A stretch of 64,000 bases of DNA from Chimaeribacter coloradensis (GTDB lineage Bacteria > Pseudomonadota > Gammaproteobacteria > Enterobacterales > Enterobacteriaceae): NCBI RefSeq assembly GCF_002858715.1, contig NZ_PJZH01000010.1, forward strand, positions 1 to 64,000, written 5' to 3'. Position numbers and translations under genes: made by a program. The notes under the pieces were generated by a model that had not been told where the DNA came from, made no database searches, and saw only the letters and a list, made by a program, of their open reading frames with translations. Positions 1 through 9,136 of this stretch are shown here, in pieces. Positions within the stretch are counted from its first letter, which is position 1; every line of letters begins with the position of its first letter.

Positions 1-72
1 CAGAAGTGAAACGCCGTAGCGCCGATGGTAGTGTGGGGTCTCCCCATGCGAGAGTAGGGAACTGCCAGGCAT
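1..72 (+). rRNA. rrf: 5S ribosomal RNA, 3' part
   Basis: The first 72 bases match the 3' three-fifths of enterobacterial 5S rRNA, including the CCGTAGCGCCGATGGTAGTG stretch and the terminal ACTGCCAGGCAT. The 5' part lies outside the window. It is the last rRNA of an rrn operon. The neighbours (tRNA-Asp, then yafD-mltD-gloB-yafS-rnhA-dnaQ) suggest the equivalent of E. coli rrnH. Confidence 0.97.
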
Positions 73-150
73 CAAATTAAGGCCTGTCGAAAGACAGGCA
101 AGTGACACCGGTTAACAGAATGACCTCTCTGTTAACGTAAAAGAATCGGT

Positions 151-227
151 GGTGCGGTAGTTCAGTCGGTTAGAATACCGGCCTGTCACGCCGGGGGTCG
201 CGGGTTCGAGTCCCGTCCGCACCGCCA
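151..227 (+). tRNA. aspU: tRNA-Asp(GTC), distal gene of the rrn operon
   Basis: A complete 77-nt cloverleaf: acceptor GGTGCGG pairs with CCGCACC, the anticodon is GTC in a CCTGTCACG loop, the T-arm is GGTTCGAGTCC, and the 3' GCCA is encoded. Two short stem-loops (about 82-101 and 113-138) separate it from 5S and could be RNA processing signals. The sequence is identical to the tRNA at 7283-7359. Position 3:70 is a T-A pair where I recall A-T in E. coli. Confidence 0.98.
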
Positions 228-239
228 CTTATTGCATAG

Positions 240-266
240 GCCCTGAGCATTCGCTCAGGGCTTTTT
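240..266 (+). terminator. rho-independent terminator of the rrn-tRNA-Asp operon
   Basis: A nine-base-pair GCCCTGAGC/GCTCAGGGC stem with a four-base loop is followed directly by TTTTT, 13 bases after the tRNA end. The stretch from here to 391 contains no other feature I can support. Confidence 0.9.
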
Positions 267-391
267 GCATTTTCAACATTGCGAAATTGCTGCTATCTCT
301 TTGCTTTCCCTTTCTCTGGCAGCCTTTTCAGCACCTGTTACTGCCGTCCGTGCTGCTGTCATTAACGTTTTAGCCCCGTATCAGCAGCGTT

Positions 392-1561
392 TTACTGACT
401 AAAAAGCTTCTCTGGTAGTGTCGTAAGATAAATCGCAGGCTTTCCTTCGAAATCAGAACTAAAAAGAATCTGCTTATCATCCGGCGTAAAAGAGGGGTGG
501 GGGTGAGTCACCTGACGGTCGCCATCCAGAACCCGCCATGAACTGTTATGCGCGGCAACCCGTTTATGTTGTTTCGTATTTACATCAAACACATAGAGCC
601 AAGGGTCGTTCTCAATGGAATAACCGCTGGCATCCTGGACATCTACTGGCGTGCCTGCACCATCCCCCACCAATAATGTCCCTGTTTCATTACTCATCAA
701 ATGTGAACAGGCGGGCATAGTCATTAACACTTCGTTGAGATCGCGGTCAGGGCAATAACGCCAAATTTGCCGTTCTGTCTGATTTTTCAGGTATGAAACA
801 TAGATCAATGCGGAACCATCGGGTACCCAAAACTCATGTGTACAGCTCTCACCCTCTGCGTGTTCTTTGACTTTACGTACATGGGTACCATCCTCGTTGA
901 CTAACCACATCCGGGCATCAACCAGATCATGTGGGCCTTCATGGCAAAAAGCGATGGTGTGATCATGATAGGGCCGGTATATCGGGTGGCCCAGCCAAAG
1001 ATGATTTTCATGGATGACATGTGACTTACCGCTGTTAAGATCGATCCGCAGCAGCCGGCAGTGAGGCTTCTGAGTAAAAAATGTCTGGAAGACTTTCCAG
1101 TCTGTTAAAGGCGTCCAGTCATTACGATCAATCTCAATGCCCACCAGGCTGGTACATTCACTGTTTGCGACCCAGGTACCATAACCGACCCATTGCTCAG
1201 GCACTTCATATACTGTTTCTTCATGCAGACTGGCCAGATCGACCCGCTGTAGCCGCCGCTCATTTTTTACATAATAGAGATAGCGGTCATCATGAGATAA
1301 AAAGCCTCCAAAAGTATTGTCACCCGGGCCTTCCGTTAACTGTGTAGCCTGTTGGGTAGCCAGATCCATCAGATAATAGTTCCGGTTTCCATCAAACTCG
1401 CCCGCAAATAACAGCTTATTGCCCGCTTTGGTGAAGCACTTCTGGTAAAAATAGTTGCGATGGCAAAGCACATCAGGGGGTGTCAGGCGTGTAACCTGCG
1501 CACCGGTACCGCTATCATGGTAAGTATGAAAATTAAGCGTAATAAGAGAACCTTTAGGCAC
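392..1561 (-). CDS. ogl: oligogalacturonate lyase (Ogl)
   Basis: Cytoplasmic enzyme that splits short unsaturated oligogalacturonides by beta-elimination, feeding the KDG branch of pectin catabolism. The 389-residue product is full length for the family (about 388) and carries family-typical segments such as RLTPPDVLCHRNYFYQKCF, TEGPGDNTFGGFLS, AFCHEGPHDLVDARMW and THPHPSFTPDDKQILFSSD; the fold is a seven-bladed beta-propeller with His ligands for Mn. The start is GTG at 1561: AAGGAG lies at 1569-1574 and the residues beginning PKGSLI match the family N-terminus, whereas the upstream in-frame codons do not. It sits where E. coli has dkgB-yafC between the rrn operon and yafD, so it is probably a lineage-specific insertion. 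A KdgR-like palindrome lies upstream. Confidence 0.93.
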   Translation of the reverse strand: MPKGSLITLNFHTYHDSGTGAQVTRLTPPDVLCHRNYFYQKCFTKAGNKLLFAGEFDGNRNYYLMDLATQQATQLTEGPGDNTFGGFLSHDDRYLYYVKNERRLQRVDLASLHEETVYEVPEQWVGYGTWVANSECTSLVGIEIDRNDWTPLTDWKVFQTFFTQKPHCRLLRIDLNSGKSHVIHENHLWLGHPIYRPYHDHTIAFCHEGPHDLVDARMWLVNEDGTHVRKVKEHAEGESCTHEFWVPDGSALIYVSYLKNQTERQIWRYCPDRDLNEVLMTMPACSHLMSNETGTLLVGDGAGTPVDVQDASGYSIENDPWLYVFDVNTKQHKRVAAHNSSWRVLDGDRQVTHPHPSFTPDDKQILFSSDFEGKPAIYLTTLPEKLFSQ

Positions 1562-1617
1562 GGCACATCTCCTTGTTGAACAGGCAGGGCATGACGCCAC
1601 CACTCAGCGATAATATT

Positions 1618-1634
1618 TTGAAACAGGGTTTCAA
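1618..1634. promoter_or_regulatory. candidate KdgR operator upstream of ogl
   Basis: Perfect 17-bp palindrome TTGAAACAGGGTTTCAA, extended by flanking AATATT, centred about 65 bp upstream of the ogl start. It resembles the GAAAC...GTTTC core of KdgR boxes that repress pectin genes in soft-rot enterobacteria. The link to KdgR is inference from sequence and target gene. Confidence 0.6.
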
Positions 1635-2039
1635 TATTAAAGAGATGATACTGCGATATCTTTGGTCTGTGAGAGGGAGAGCGTGAGTCTGTTAGCTTGC
1701 TCACAGAATTTTTGAGGTCGTTTACGCTTCGTATAAAGACAGCGATTCACCGATGAAGCAAAAAGCCGTGATGAAAATAAGCAGGTTAAAACGATCAAAC
1801 TTATAAAGCAGGATCGCAGCCTGAACCGATGATCCTGGCAGATCACGTGATGCCGGAGGCCCGTCTTGTGCTGAAAGGCAATCGAAGGTCGCTGTAAATT
1901 GTCGTATTCCGTCTATCTGCACACGTAAGGCATCGTCTGAAACTGATTTTTCCTATGCGTAGTCTGCGCGTATACTCACTCTTATGCTGCCGGCGTTGTC
2001 ATGCCGGCAGTCACATTACACAAGGGAGAAGGCTTCAGC
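1635..2039. other. intergenic region without a recognisable gene
   Basis: About 400 bases between the divergent ogl and yafD. Short open frames here show no family resemblance and lack ribosome-binding sites. It presumably holds the two promoters; AAGGGAGAAGG near 2022-2032 is the yafD ribosome-binding site. Confidence 0.5.
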
Positions 2040-2825
2040 GTGCCGAAGAAAACATATGCGATGAGGTATGTTGCCGGACAACCAGTTGAACGAATCTTTC
2101 CTGGTGCGGTAGCGCAATTGGGGCAGGCCTTGCCGCCTGGCGAGGCGTTGCCGAACTCACACGTTCTGCGTGTCATGGTATGGAATATTTTTAAGCAGCA
2201 GCGGGCTGAATGGCTATCGGTGCTAAAAAACTTTGGTAAAGATACGCAACTCGTACTGTTGCAAGAGGCTCAGACAACGCCTGAGTTGATCAAATTTGCC
2301 ACTTCACACTATCTGGCTGCTGATCAGGTGCCGGCAATCGTGCTGCCGCAGCACCCTTCTGGGGTGATGACGCTGGCTGCGGCTCACCCTGTCTACTGCT
2401 GTCCACTTCGTGAGCGTGAGCCGCTGTTGCGGCTGTCTAAATCAGCGCTGGTTACCGTCTACCCTCTGACCAACGGCGAGCTGGTTATGGTGGTAAACAT
2501 TCATGCGGTCAACTTCAGCCTGGGGGTCGATGTTTACAGTAAGCAGCTTGATCCGATTGGAGAGCAGATGGCTTCACACACGGGCCCGGTAATCATGGCC
2601 GGTGATTTTAATGCCTGGAGCCGGCAACGTATGAATGCGCTATTTAATTTTGCCCGCCGTTGCGGTCTGAAAGAAGTTAACTTCACCGATGACCACCGGC
2701 GCCGGGCCTTTGGTAAACCGCTCGATTTCGTTTTTTACCGCGGATTGACGGTTTCTGCCGCAACAGTGCTGGTGACACGGGCGTCGGATCATAACCCGCT
2801 ACTGGTTGAATTTGTTCCCCGTTAA
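2040..2825 (+). CDS. yafD: YafD, endonuclease/exonuclease/phosphatase-family protein
   Basis: 261-residue member of the EEP (DNase I-like) superfamily with conserved blocks [47 protein letters not shown] and [12 protein letters not shown]. These give the metal-binding Asn/Glu and the Asp-His pair typical of the fold. In E. coli and Salmonella YafD has been connected with egg-white and envelope-stress resistance; the substrate is not established. I place the start at GTG 2040 because the following [14 protein letters not shown] aligns with the E. coli N-terminus and AAGGGAGAAGG lies 8 bases upstream; the longer frame from 2001 is less likely. Followed by a bidirectional terminator. Confidence 0.9.
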   Translation: MPKKTYAMRYVAGQPVERIFPGAVAQLGQALPPGEALPNSHVLRVMVWNIFKQQRAEWLSVLKNFGKDTQLVLLQEAQTTPELIKFATSHYLAADQVPAIVLPQHPSGVMTLAAAHPVYCCPLREREPLLRLSKSALVTVYPLTNGELVMVVNIHAVNFSLGVDVYSKQLDPIGEQMASHTGPVIMAGDFNAWSRQRMNALFNFARRCGLKEVNFTDDHRRRAFGKPLDFVFYRGLTVSAATVLVTRASDHNPLLVEFVPR

Positions 2826-2852
2826 GCGCCGAGAGGGCAGGGCACAGGCAAT

Positions 2853-2880
2853 AAAAAAGCATCCCGGAGGATGCTTTTTT
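2853..2880. terminator. bidirectional terminator between yafD and mltD
   Basis: AAAAAAGCATCC, loop CGGA, then GGATGCTTTTTT: a symmetric stem with A- and T-runs on either side, serving convergent yafD (+) and mltD (-). Confidence 0.92.
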
Positions 2881-2931
2881 TATAGAACAGAACCATTTCA
2901 GACGCTACAACAACAAATCGCTGTTTACGGC

Positions 2932-4311
2932 TCAGGTATCAGGGGTCAGCTTGTTGTTAACAAACAACGTCAGCTTATCGCCGGGTTGCAGGTTATTCGA
3001 AGCCGAATTCCACCGCATCACATCACTGATATTGACCCCATGACGGCGGGCAATACTGGCCAGTGAATCTCCTTTGCGAACCTGATAAGTGATGCTGTTC
3101 GCCGCCGTTATGTCATTCGTCGCGCTGTCAGCCGTTTGCAGGTTCTGGCCTACCTTGACCGTACTGGAACGACCCAGCTTGTTCCAGCGCTGTAAATCGC
3201 TGGTTTTGACATTAAGACGGGCCGCAATCGCTGACAGCGTATCACCCGGGCGCACTGTATAACTGGAACCGGAAGCCGCACTGTTTTTTGCCAGTTTCGT
3301 CTCTACGGCGGCGATATCGCTATCGGCCAGCGAGTCCTTCAACTGATCAGCATGGGCTTTCGGTACCAAAATATAGTGCGGGCCATTCGGAGCCGTTACG
3401 CCCTTCTTGTAACCCGTATTATAGGATTTCAGCTTCGTCAGCGACATGCCGGCCATCTCAGCCGCCTGCGTCAACTGCATCTGCTGACCGACTTCAACGC
3501 GCGCCAGAGCCCGGCTTTCGTTGGTTTTCGGCAAGCGAATCCCATATTGTTTGCTATGCTTAAGAATATCGCTAAGCGCCAACATCTTCGGTACATAAAT
3601 CGACGTTTCATGCGGAAGCGCCAATGCCCAGAAGTTTGTCGGACGGCCTTTAGCCTTATTCGCTTTAATCGCTTGCAGGACGCGACCTTCACCGCTGTTA
3701 TAGGCGGCGACAGTCAGCAGCCAGTCACCGTCAAACATCCGGTTCAGGCGTTGCATCATATCAAGCGCAGCAGTTGTCGATGCCACGACATCGCGGCGAC
3801 CGTCATACCACTGGTTCTGTTTCAGACCATATGTACGACCCGTGCTCGGTACAATCTGCCAAAGCCCTGCGGCATTGGCGGCTGACGTCGCTTTGGGGTC
3901 AAAAGCGCTCTCCACTATGGGTAGCAGTACCAGTTCCATCGGCATCTTACGTTGTTTAATCTGCTCGACAATCCAGTACATGTACGGCTCTGCCCGTAAT
4001 GTTACATCGTGGAGATAGCTCTTCTGTTTTAAGTAACGCTTTTTCTGTTCACGGATCCGGGAATTTTCCGGAACCTCCATCTTCAGCTCGTCGCTAATGA
4101 AGTTCCACAAGTCTTCTTGTTGCGCGATGTCGTTATTACTGCCCAACCATCGCGCTGTGGTCTCTCGACCAGCCCCTGTGTACTCTCCTGCTTCACTTTG
4201 ACCTGCCGAAGACAGACTCTGTGCGTGCTGTAACGGTTGTGATGCGTCATGCCTTGACGCCTGACAACCGACCAGCAACACGGAGGCGAGGAGTATCGCT
4301 TTAGCCTTCAT
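2932..4311 (-). CDS. mltD: membrane-bound lytic murein transglycosylase D
   Basis: Lipoprotein that cleaves peptidoglycan glycan strands with formation of 1,6-anhydroMurNAc at the outer membrane's inner face. 459 residues (E. coli 452). The signal peptide ends in lipobox LVGC (Cys16). The SLT catalytic domain spans roughly residues 115-235 with catalytic Glu134 in PIVESAFDPKATSA followed by AAGLWQIVPSTGRTYGL and AAYNSGEGR. Two LysM peptidoglycan-binding repeats close the protein (about 348-390 and 408-452, YTVRPGDTLSAIAARL and YQVRKGDSLASIARRH). Divergent from nothing; upstream neighbour gloB is on the same strand 70 bases away, as in E. coli. Confidence 0.97.
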   Translation of the reverse strand: MKAKAILLASVLLVGCQASRHDASQPLQHAQSLSSAGQSEAGEYTGAGRETTARWLGSNNDIAQQEDLWNFISDELKMEVPENSRIREQKKRYLKQKSYLHDVTLRAEPYMYWIVEQIKQRKMPMELVLLPIVESAFDPKATSAANAAGLWQIVPSTGRTYGLKQNQWYDGRRDVVASTTAALDMMQRLNRMFDGDWLLTVAAYNSGEGRVLQAIKANKAKGRPTNFWALALPHETSIYVPKMLALSDILKHSKQYGIRLPKTNESRALARVEVGQQMQLTQAAEMAGMSLTKLKSYNTGYKKGVTAPNGPHYILVPKAHADQLKDSLADSDIAAVETKLAKNSAASGSSYTVRPGDTLSAIAARLNVKTSDLQRWNKLGRSSTVKVGQNLQTADSATNDITAANSITYQVRKGDSLASIARRHGVNISDVMRWNSASNNLQPGDKLTLFVNNKLTPDT

Positions 4312-4381
4312 GTGTGTGTCAATAGTTGCTTAAAAGACGACCGATAATACTTTGCTTCGCCAAACAACACAAGAAAAAGGT

Positions 4382-5137
4382 TTAATAACTGTCTTTCCGC
4401 TCACGTAAACGCGCAAAAACTTGCCAAGGCTCACTAACAGGTAAGACAAATCCTAATTTCTTTTGTAAATCAGTATCATGACAACGTAAAAATAGGTTAA
4501 TTATGTGCTCTTTTTCGAGGGTTGTAGGAACACTTGGTATACCCTTTTTACGCATTTCTTGCACTTGTTGCTCATATGTTTCTATATCGCGATCCTGGGG
4601 TAAAATTGAGCGGGCAAACTTAAGATTTGAGAGGGTATACTCATGGGCACAGCACACTAAGGTATTCTTTGGTAAAGCGGTTAACTGTTGAAACGACTCG
4701 TACATCTGGCGGGCGGTGCCTTCAAATAAGCGCCCGCAGCCGGCCGAAAATATCGTATCGCCGCAGAAAAGATAAGGCGCACTGTAGTAAGCAATGTGCC
4801 CGGAAGTGTGCCCTGGCACATCGAAAACCTGGTAATTTTGCTGTCCCAGCGTAAACGTATCACCCTGTTTCAGAGTTATCTGACTAAACTTCGCGGCGGT
4901 TTCCTGCGGGCCATAGAGGGTAACCTGAGGATAGTGCTGTAAAAGTTCGTTGACGCCGCCCACATGATCATGGTGATGGTGAGTCAATAAAATCGCGGTC
5001 GGCGTCAGTGCGTGTTGCTGTAACGCGGCCAGCACCGGTGCGGCCTCACCGGGATCAACGATGATAACTGTGCCCTGCTGGTCATCCAGCAACCAAATGT
5101 AATTGTCCTGCAGAGCAGGAATGCTGATAAGATTCAT
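4382..5137 (-). CDS. gloB: hydroxyacylglutathione hydrolase (glyoxalase II)
   Basis: Second enzyme of methylglyoxal detoxification: hydrolyses S-lactoylglutathione to D-lactate and glutathione. 251 residues, exactly the E. coli length. It carries the binuclear metal motif [10 protein letters not shown], later ligands PGHTSGH and the Asp in FCGDTIF, plus [10 protein letters not shown]. The start ATG at 5137 follows a GAGG site and begins [17 protein letters not shown], as in the family; the in-frame 26-residue upstream extension overlaps the yafS promoter region and is rejected. Divergent from yafS. Confidence 0.97.
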   Translation of the reverse strand: MNLISIPALQDNYIWLLDDQQGTVIIVDPGEAAPVLAALQQHALTPTAILLTHHHHDHVGGVNELLQHYPQVTLYGPQETAAKFSQITLKQGDTFTLGQQNYQVFDVPGHTSGHIAYYSAPYLFCGDTIFSAGCGRLFEGTARQMYESFQQLTALPKNTLVCCAHEYTLSNLKFARSILPQDRDIETYEQQVQEMRKKGIPSVPTTLEKEHIINLFLRCHDTDLQKKLGFVLPVSEPWQVFARLRERKDSY

Positions 5138-5178
5138 TGATACCTCGTTGGCAAACGCTTGAAAGAAGATAATAAACC

Positions 5179-5898
5179 ATGCAATCCGCGCACCCGTCCA
5201 ACATTCTGGGCACACCCGGCTCCTGGGGGGATATTCCCCGCGGGGCGTCGTGGCGTGCTGCGCTGGAGCAGCAGCTCCAGCCGTGGTGGCCGAAGATGTA
5301 TGGCTATCATCTGTTAAAAATCGGCAATCTCAGCGCCGAGATCAACAGCGAAAAGTGCCCTATCTCCCATCAGGTCAATGTTGGGCCGCACGGCGGGAAC
5401 CTTCAGGTCATCGCGGATCCTTATCTGCTGCCGTTTGCGGAGAAGTCCGTGGATGCCTGCCTGGTTGCCCATACGTTGGCCTATGCCGCAGATCCGCACC
5501 GCATTCTGCGGGAAGTGGATAGGGTGCTGATTGATGATGGCTGGCTGGTGATGACCCACTTTAACCTGTTGAGCCTGCTGGGAATAGGTAAACTGGTGCC
5601 GGTGGTGCGCCACCGCCAGCCCTTCAGGGCGCAGATGTTTACCCAGATGCGCCTGCTGGACTGGCTGGGGTTGCTTAATTATGAGGTGATGTATCAGTCG
5701 CGCGTGCAGGTGCTGCCGTGGTGCAGGCAGGGCGGGAAAATGCTGAGCACCCACCTGCCGGCGCTGGGGTGCCTGGGCGTCATGGTGGCACGTAAACGCA
5801 CCCTGCCGCTGACGCCCACGGCGAAAAAGATAGGCTTGCGCAAGCCCAGCCTGAGCCGGGCGGTAGGGGCGACGAAAAGCTACCGGGACATCCCTTAA
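5179..5898 (+). CDS. yafS: YafS, putative SAM-dependent methyltransferase
   Basis: 239-residue class I methyltransferase-like protein of unknown substrate. The central [37 protein letters not shown] segment (read in two parts) is the motif III-IV region of the Methyltransf_11 fold. The N-terminal SAM-binding motif is poorly conserved ([16 protein letters not shown]), as it is in E. coli YafS. Located between gloB and rnhA exactly as in E. coli. Its stop overlaps the end of convergent rnhA by 4 bases. Confidence 0.9.
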   Translation: MQSAHPSNILGTPGSWGDIPRGASWRAALEQQLQPWWPKMYGYHLLKIGNLSAEINSEKCPISHQVNVGPHGGNLQVIADPYLLPFAEKSVDACLVAHTLAYAADPHRILREVDRVLIDDGWLVMTHFNLLSLLGIGKLVPVVRHRQPFRAQMFTQMRLLDWLGLLNYEVMYQSRVQVLPWCRQGGKMLSTHLPALGCLGVMVARKRTLPLTPTAKKIGLRKPSLSRAVGATKSYRDIP

Positions 5899-6359
5899 GC
5901 GGGCTGGTAGCCGATATCCTCAAACGCGGGGGCGTTGGCCGCCGCACGCGCCAGCTCGTCACAGCGTTCATTCTCCGGGTGGCCGGCGTGCCCCTTTACC
6001 CACTCCCAGGTGATACGGTGGTGTGAAATGGCCGTATCCAGCCGCTGCCAGAGATCGACATTTTTTACTGCTTTCTTGTCCGCTGTTTTCCAGCCGCGCT
6101 TTTTCCAGTTATGGATCCAGCTGGTGATCCCCTGGCGGACATACTGGCTGTCGGTGCTCAGCACCACCTCACAGGGGGCGGTCAGCGCCTCCAGCGCCAC
6201 AATGGCCGCCATCAGCTCCATGCGGTTGTTGGTTGTCAGGCGGTAGCCCGCGCTGAAACATTTTTCGTGCTGTTTGTAGCGCAAAATCGCGCCATAACCA
6301 CCGGGGCCGGGGTTGCCGAGGCAAGAACCGTCGGTGAAAATTTCTACCTGTTTACTCAT
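5895..6359 (-). CDS. rnhA: ribonuclease HI
   Basis: Degrades RNA in RNA-DNA hybrids (R-loops, Okazaki primers). 154 residues (E. coli 155). Catalytic carboxylates are visible in [12 protein letters not shown] (Asp10), NNRMELMAA (Glu48), LSTDSQYV (Asp70) and the C-terminal NERCDELA Asp. The basic handle [16 protein letters not shown] is intact. I use ATG 6359 ([12 protein letters not shown]); an in-frame upstream ATG would add 15 residues not found in the family and run into the dnaQ promoter. Divergent from dnaQ with 56 bases between, the classic arrangement. Confidence 0.97.
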   Translation of the reverse strand: MSKQVEIFTDGSCLGNPGPGGYGAILRYKQHEKCFSAGYRLTTNNRMELMAAIVALEALTAPCEVVLSTDSQYVRQGITSWIHNWKKRGWKTADKKAVKNVDLWQRLDTAISHHRITWEWVKGHAGHPENERCDELARAAANAPAFEDIGYQPA

Positions 6360-6415
6360 CTCTGGTAGACTCTTCCCATCAATTTCAAACGCCAAGTCTG
6401 ACATAAACGAGCGCT

Positions 6416-7147
6416 ATGAGCACTGCAATTACACGACAGATTGTTATGGATACGGAAACCACCGGCATGAACAAGCTGGGGGTTCATTACGAAGGACACC
6501 GTATTATTGAAATCGGTGCGGTTGAAGTGATCAACCGTCGCCTGACCGGGCGCAACTTTCACGTCTATGTGAAACCTGACCGTCTGGTCGACCCGGAAGC
6601 CTACGGCGTACACGGCATCAGTGATGAATTTCTGGCCGACAAACCGACCTTTGCTGACGTAGCAGATGAATTCCTCGATTTCATCCGCGGCGGCGAGCTG
6701 GTGATCCATAACGCATCGTTCGATATCGGCTTTATGGATTATGAGTTCGGTATGCTCAAACGCGGCATCCCGAAAACTGACACCTTCTGCACCATCACCG
6801 ACAGCCTGTTGATGGCACGCAAGCTGTTCCCCGGCAAGCGTAATAACCTTGATGCCCTGTGCGACCGCTACCAGATAGACAACACCAAGCGTACACTGCA
6901 CGGCGCACTGCTGGACTCCGAAATCCTGGCGGAAGTCTACCTGGCGATGACCGGCGGGCAGACCTCGCTGTCGTTTTCCCAGGAAAGCGACCGGCAGCAG
7001 CAGAATCAGGAGCAGGGGATTCAGCGGATCGCCCGCCCAAGCAGCGGCCTGAAGGTGGTCTATGCCAGTGATGACGAAGTCGCGACCCATGAATCGCGGC
7101 TGGATCTGGTGATGAAGAAGGGCGGCAGTTGCCTGTGGCGCGGTTGA
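6416..7147 (+). CDS. dnaQ: DNA polymerase III epsilon subunit (3'-5' proofreading exonuclease)
   Basis: 243 residues, family length. DEDDh exonuclease motifs are in order: ExoI VMDTETTGMN, ExoII HNASFDIGFMDYE, ExoIII HGALLDSEILAEVYLAM with the catalytic His. The C-terminal tail after about residue 185 is the polymerase alpha-binding segment (ends SCLWRG). Divergent from rnhA and followed by tRNA-Asp as in E. coli. Confidence 0.98.
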   Translation: MSTAITRQIVMDTETTGMNKLGVHYEGHRIIEIGAVEVINRRLTGRNFHVYVKPDRLVDPEAYGVHGISDEFLADKPTFADVADEFLDFIRGGELVIHNASFDIGFMDYEFGMLKRGIPKTDTFCTITDSLLMARKLFPGKRNNLDALCDRYQIDNTKRTLHGALLDSEILAEVYLAMTGGQTSLSFSQESDRQQQNQEQGIQRIARPSSGLKVVYASDDEVATHESRLDLVMKKGGSCLWRG

Positions 7148-7282
7148 TTTCTCCGCAGGGCGCGCAAGAAATGCGCCATGCGGAGAAAAACTGTGCAAAC
7201 AAATAGTTTTAAAAGAAAAAGCATTGACGGATAGCCACCGTGCCCGTAATATCCGCCTCGTTCTCAACCGGAACAACAGCGC

Positions 7283-7359
7283 GGTGCGGTAGTTCAGTCG
7301 GTTAGAATACCGGCCTGTCACGCCGGGGGTCGCGGGTTCGAGTCCCGTCCGCACCGCCA
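7283..7359 (+). tRNA. aspV: tRNA-Asp(GTC), second copy
   Basis: 77-nt tRNA with encoded CCA, identical base for base to the copy at 151-227. It lies downstream of dnaQ as E. coli aspV does. The two copies form a 7.1-kb-spaced direct repeat. Confidence 0.98.
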
Positions 7360-7366
7360 ACATTCA

Positions 7367-7398
7367 GAAGCCCTGAGTTAGCAATAACTCAGGGCTTC
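7367..7398 (+). terminator. terminator-like hairpin after tRNA-Asp
   Basis: Perfect 14-bp stem GAAGCCCTGAGTTA / TAACTCAGGGCTTC with loop GCAA, 7 bases after the tRNA. The trailing T-tract is weak (GTCGTTTC). It could also act on the convergent hpxC transcript. Confidence 0.7.
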
Positions 7399-7421
7399 GT
7401 CGTTTCTGCGCGTCTTAAATC

Positions 7422-8936
7422 CTATCGCGATTCTTTACTCATCTCTGCCGGCGTGTACACCGCGCTTACGGCCGCCGCCCGTTCATGGCGTGCAATGATC
7501 CGGTACGCACCGCCGCCCAGCAGCACCCCGATAAACCAGCTGAAATTCGCCACCGCATGCAGGCCGGGCGTAAAGCTTATCAGCAGGCCGATGGCCACCG
7601 CCGGCAGCAGCGCCACAATCGCTTTCGGGTTAAACCCGCTGCGATACCAGTAACGGCCGGAAGAGGTGGCATTGAACAGGTCATCGGTATGCACCTGGCC
7701 GCGCTTGATCAGGTAGAAATCGACAATCAGAATGCCGAACAGCGGCCCGATAAAGGCACCCAGCACATCCAGGGTGTAGTGAATCAGCTCCGGGGACTGG
7801 AACAGATTCCACGGGGTCAACAGCACGGAGCCGACCGCCGCGATCATGCCGCCGGTGCGGAAACTGATCTTCTGCGGGGCGCAGTTGGAGAAATCAAACG
7901 CCGGTGACACGAAGTTCGCCACGATATTGATGCCGATGGTCGCCGTAATCATGGTCAGCAGGCCGATAGCCACCGCCACACTGTTACCGACCCGGCTTAC
8001 CGTCTCGATAGGGTCAGTAATCATCTGGCCGAACAGGCTCTGCGTGCCGGAGACGATCACCACCGTCACGATAGAGAACAGCAGAAAGTTAAACGGCAGG
8101 CCCCAGCGGTTGCCGCGGCGGATCTCCTGCATATTTTTTCCGTAACGTGAGAAGTCCCCAAAGTTGAGCAGCGGGCCGGAGAAGTAGGAGACCACCAGCG
8201 CGGTGGCGGTAATCATCTCCCAGGTCTGCTGGCCCGGCGTCAGCACTTTGCTGGAGAGGGTAAAGGAGAGGTTATCCAGCCCGGTCTTGTAGAGGATCCA
8301 CCCGGCCAGCATCAGCATCACCACGTAGACGGCCGGCCCGGCGACGTCGATAAAGCGCTTGATGGCATTCATGCCGTGCCAGAACACCATCGCCTGCAAC
8401 GCCCACATAATCCCGAAGCAGATCCAGCCCAACGCCGACAGCCCGAGCCACTGGCTGTGGGTCAGCGGCTCCAGTGACGGCACAAACTTCAGCAGCACCA
8501 GCATCAGCGCATTGGCCGCCAGATAGGTCTGGATGCCGTACCAGGCAAAGGCGATAAGCCCCCGGATAACCGCCGGAATATTGGCCCCAAACACGCCAAA
8601 CGCCTGGCGGCAGATCACCGCATAAGGCACGCCGGCCATCTGGCTCGGTTTTGCCACCAGGTTGGCGCAGAGCTGCACGATGCAAATCCCCACCAGCAAC
8701 GAGATCAACACCTGCCAGCTCGACAGCCCCAGCGTAAAGAAGCTGGCGGCCACCACATACCCGCCCATGCTGTGTACATCAGACATCCAGAAAGAAAAGA
8801 TATTGTACCAACTCCAGCTTGGGTTCTGCGTCGGGGCCAGATCCTCATTACACAATTTCGGGCTGTAATGGGGCTTGATGCAGGCGGCATTCGGCCGGTG
8901 CTGAACATTCGCGTCCGTCATTTCCTGATTTGGCAT
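7422..8936 (-). CDS. hpxC: NCS1-family allantoin permease (HpxC)
   Basis: 504-residue inner-membrane symporter of the nucleobase:cation symporter-1 family, with about 12 hydrophobic helices and an N-terminal cytoplasmic tail. Family segments include NPSWSWYNIFSFWMSDVHSM, QMAGVPYAVICRQAFG and GDFSRYGKN. NCS1 members carry allantoin, hydantoins, cytosine or uracil. The substrate call (allantoin) rests on the divergent neighbours hpxS-hpxA-hpxB, the same set described for Klebsiella purine catabolism. Ends in ESR* just after the tRNA-Asp hairpin. No defect seen. Confidence 0.85.
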   Translation of the reverse strand: MPNQEMTDANVQHRPNAACIKPHYSPKLCNEDLAPTQNPSWSWYNIFSFWMSDVHSMGGYVVAASFFTLGLSSWQVLISLLVGICIVQLCANLVAKPSQMAGVPYAVICRQAFGVFGANIPAVIRGLIAFAWYGIQTYLAANALMLVLLKFVPSLEPLTHSQWLGLSALGWICFGIMWALQAMVFWHGMNAIKRFIDVAGPAVYVVMLMLAGWILYKTGLDNLSFTLSSKVLTPGQQTWEMITATALVVSYFSGPLLNFGDFSRYGKNMQEIRRGNRWGLPFNFLLFSIVTVVIVSGTQSLFGQMITDPIETVSRVGNSVAVAIGLLTMITATIGINIVANFVSPAFDFSNCAPQKISFRTGGMIAAVGSVLLTPWNLFQSPELIHYTLDVLGAFIGPLFGILIVDFYLIKRGQVHTDDLFNATSSGRYWYRSGFNPKAIVALLPAVAIGLLISFTPGLHAVANFSWFIGVLLGGGAYRIIARHERAAAVSAVYTPAEMSKESR

Positions 8937-9073
8937 AAAACGTGCTCCTCTCTACAGGCAAACCATCACTTATTGGCGTCAGGTGCGGTGCACCGGGGTT
9001 CAGAACTGCTGTGAGAGGGCAGTGCAGGAATCAGGCCAGAAGTCTCAGGCAGAGTGGAAAAACGTAGGGTGCC

Positions 9074-9125
9074 TTGTATGCAATGTACGCGGCCCTTGTA
9101 TACCGCCTGCCCTGATCATGTATAC
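9074..9125. promoter_or_regulatory. candidate HpxS/GntR operator repeats in hpxC-hpxS intergenic region
   Basis: Three related half-site-like elements cluster in the divergent promoter region: TTGTATGCAATGTAC (9074-9088), TTGTATACCG (9096-9105) and ATGTATACGG (9119-9128). Shared TGTATRC cores fit the short palindromes recognised by GntR/FCD regulators, and the spacing of about 22 bp is near two helical turns. Assignment to HpxS is inference. Confidence 0.5.
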
Positions 9126-9136
9126 GGAGCGGCGTT

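Noticed and set aside
1722-1922. Short frames in the ogl-yafD gap as genes
   Set aside because: No start signals, no family resemblance, overlapping frames on both strands.
4382-5215. Longer GloB with an apparent hydrophobic N-terminus
   Set aside because: The extension would make a spurious membrane segment and overlaps divergent yafS; the 251-residue form matches the family and has a GAGG site.
6356-7363. Long minus-strand open frame across dnaQ
   Set aside because: It lies antisense to the unmistakable dnaQ and tRNA-Asp and has no family-like sequence.
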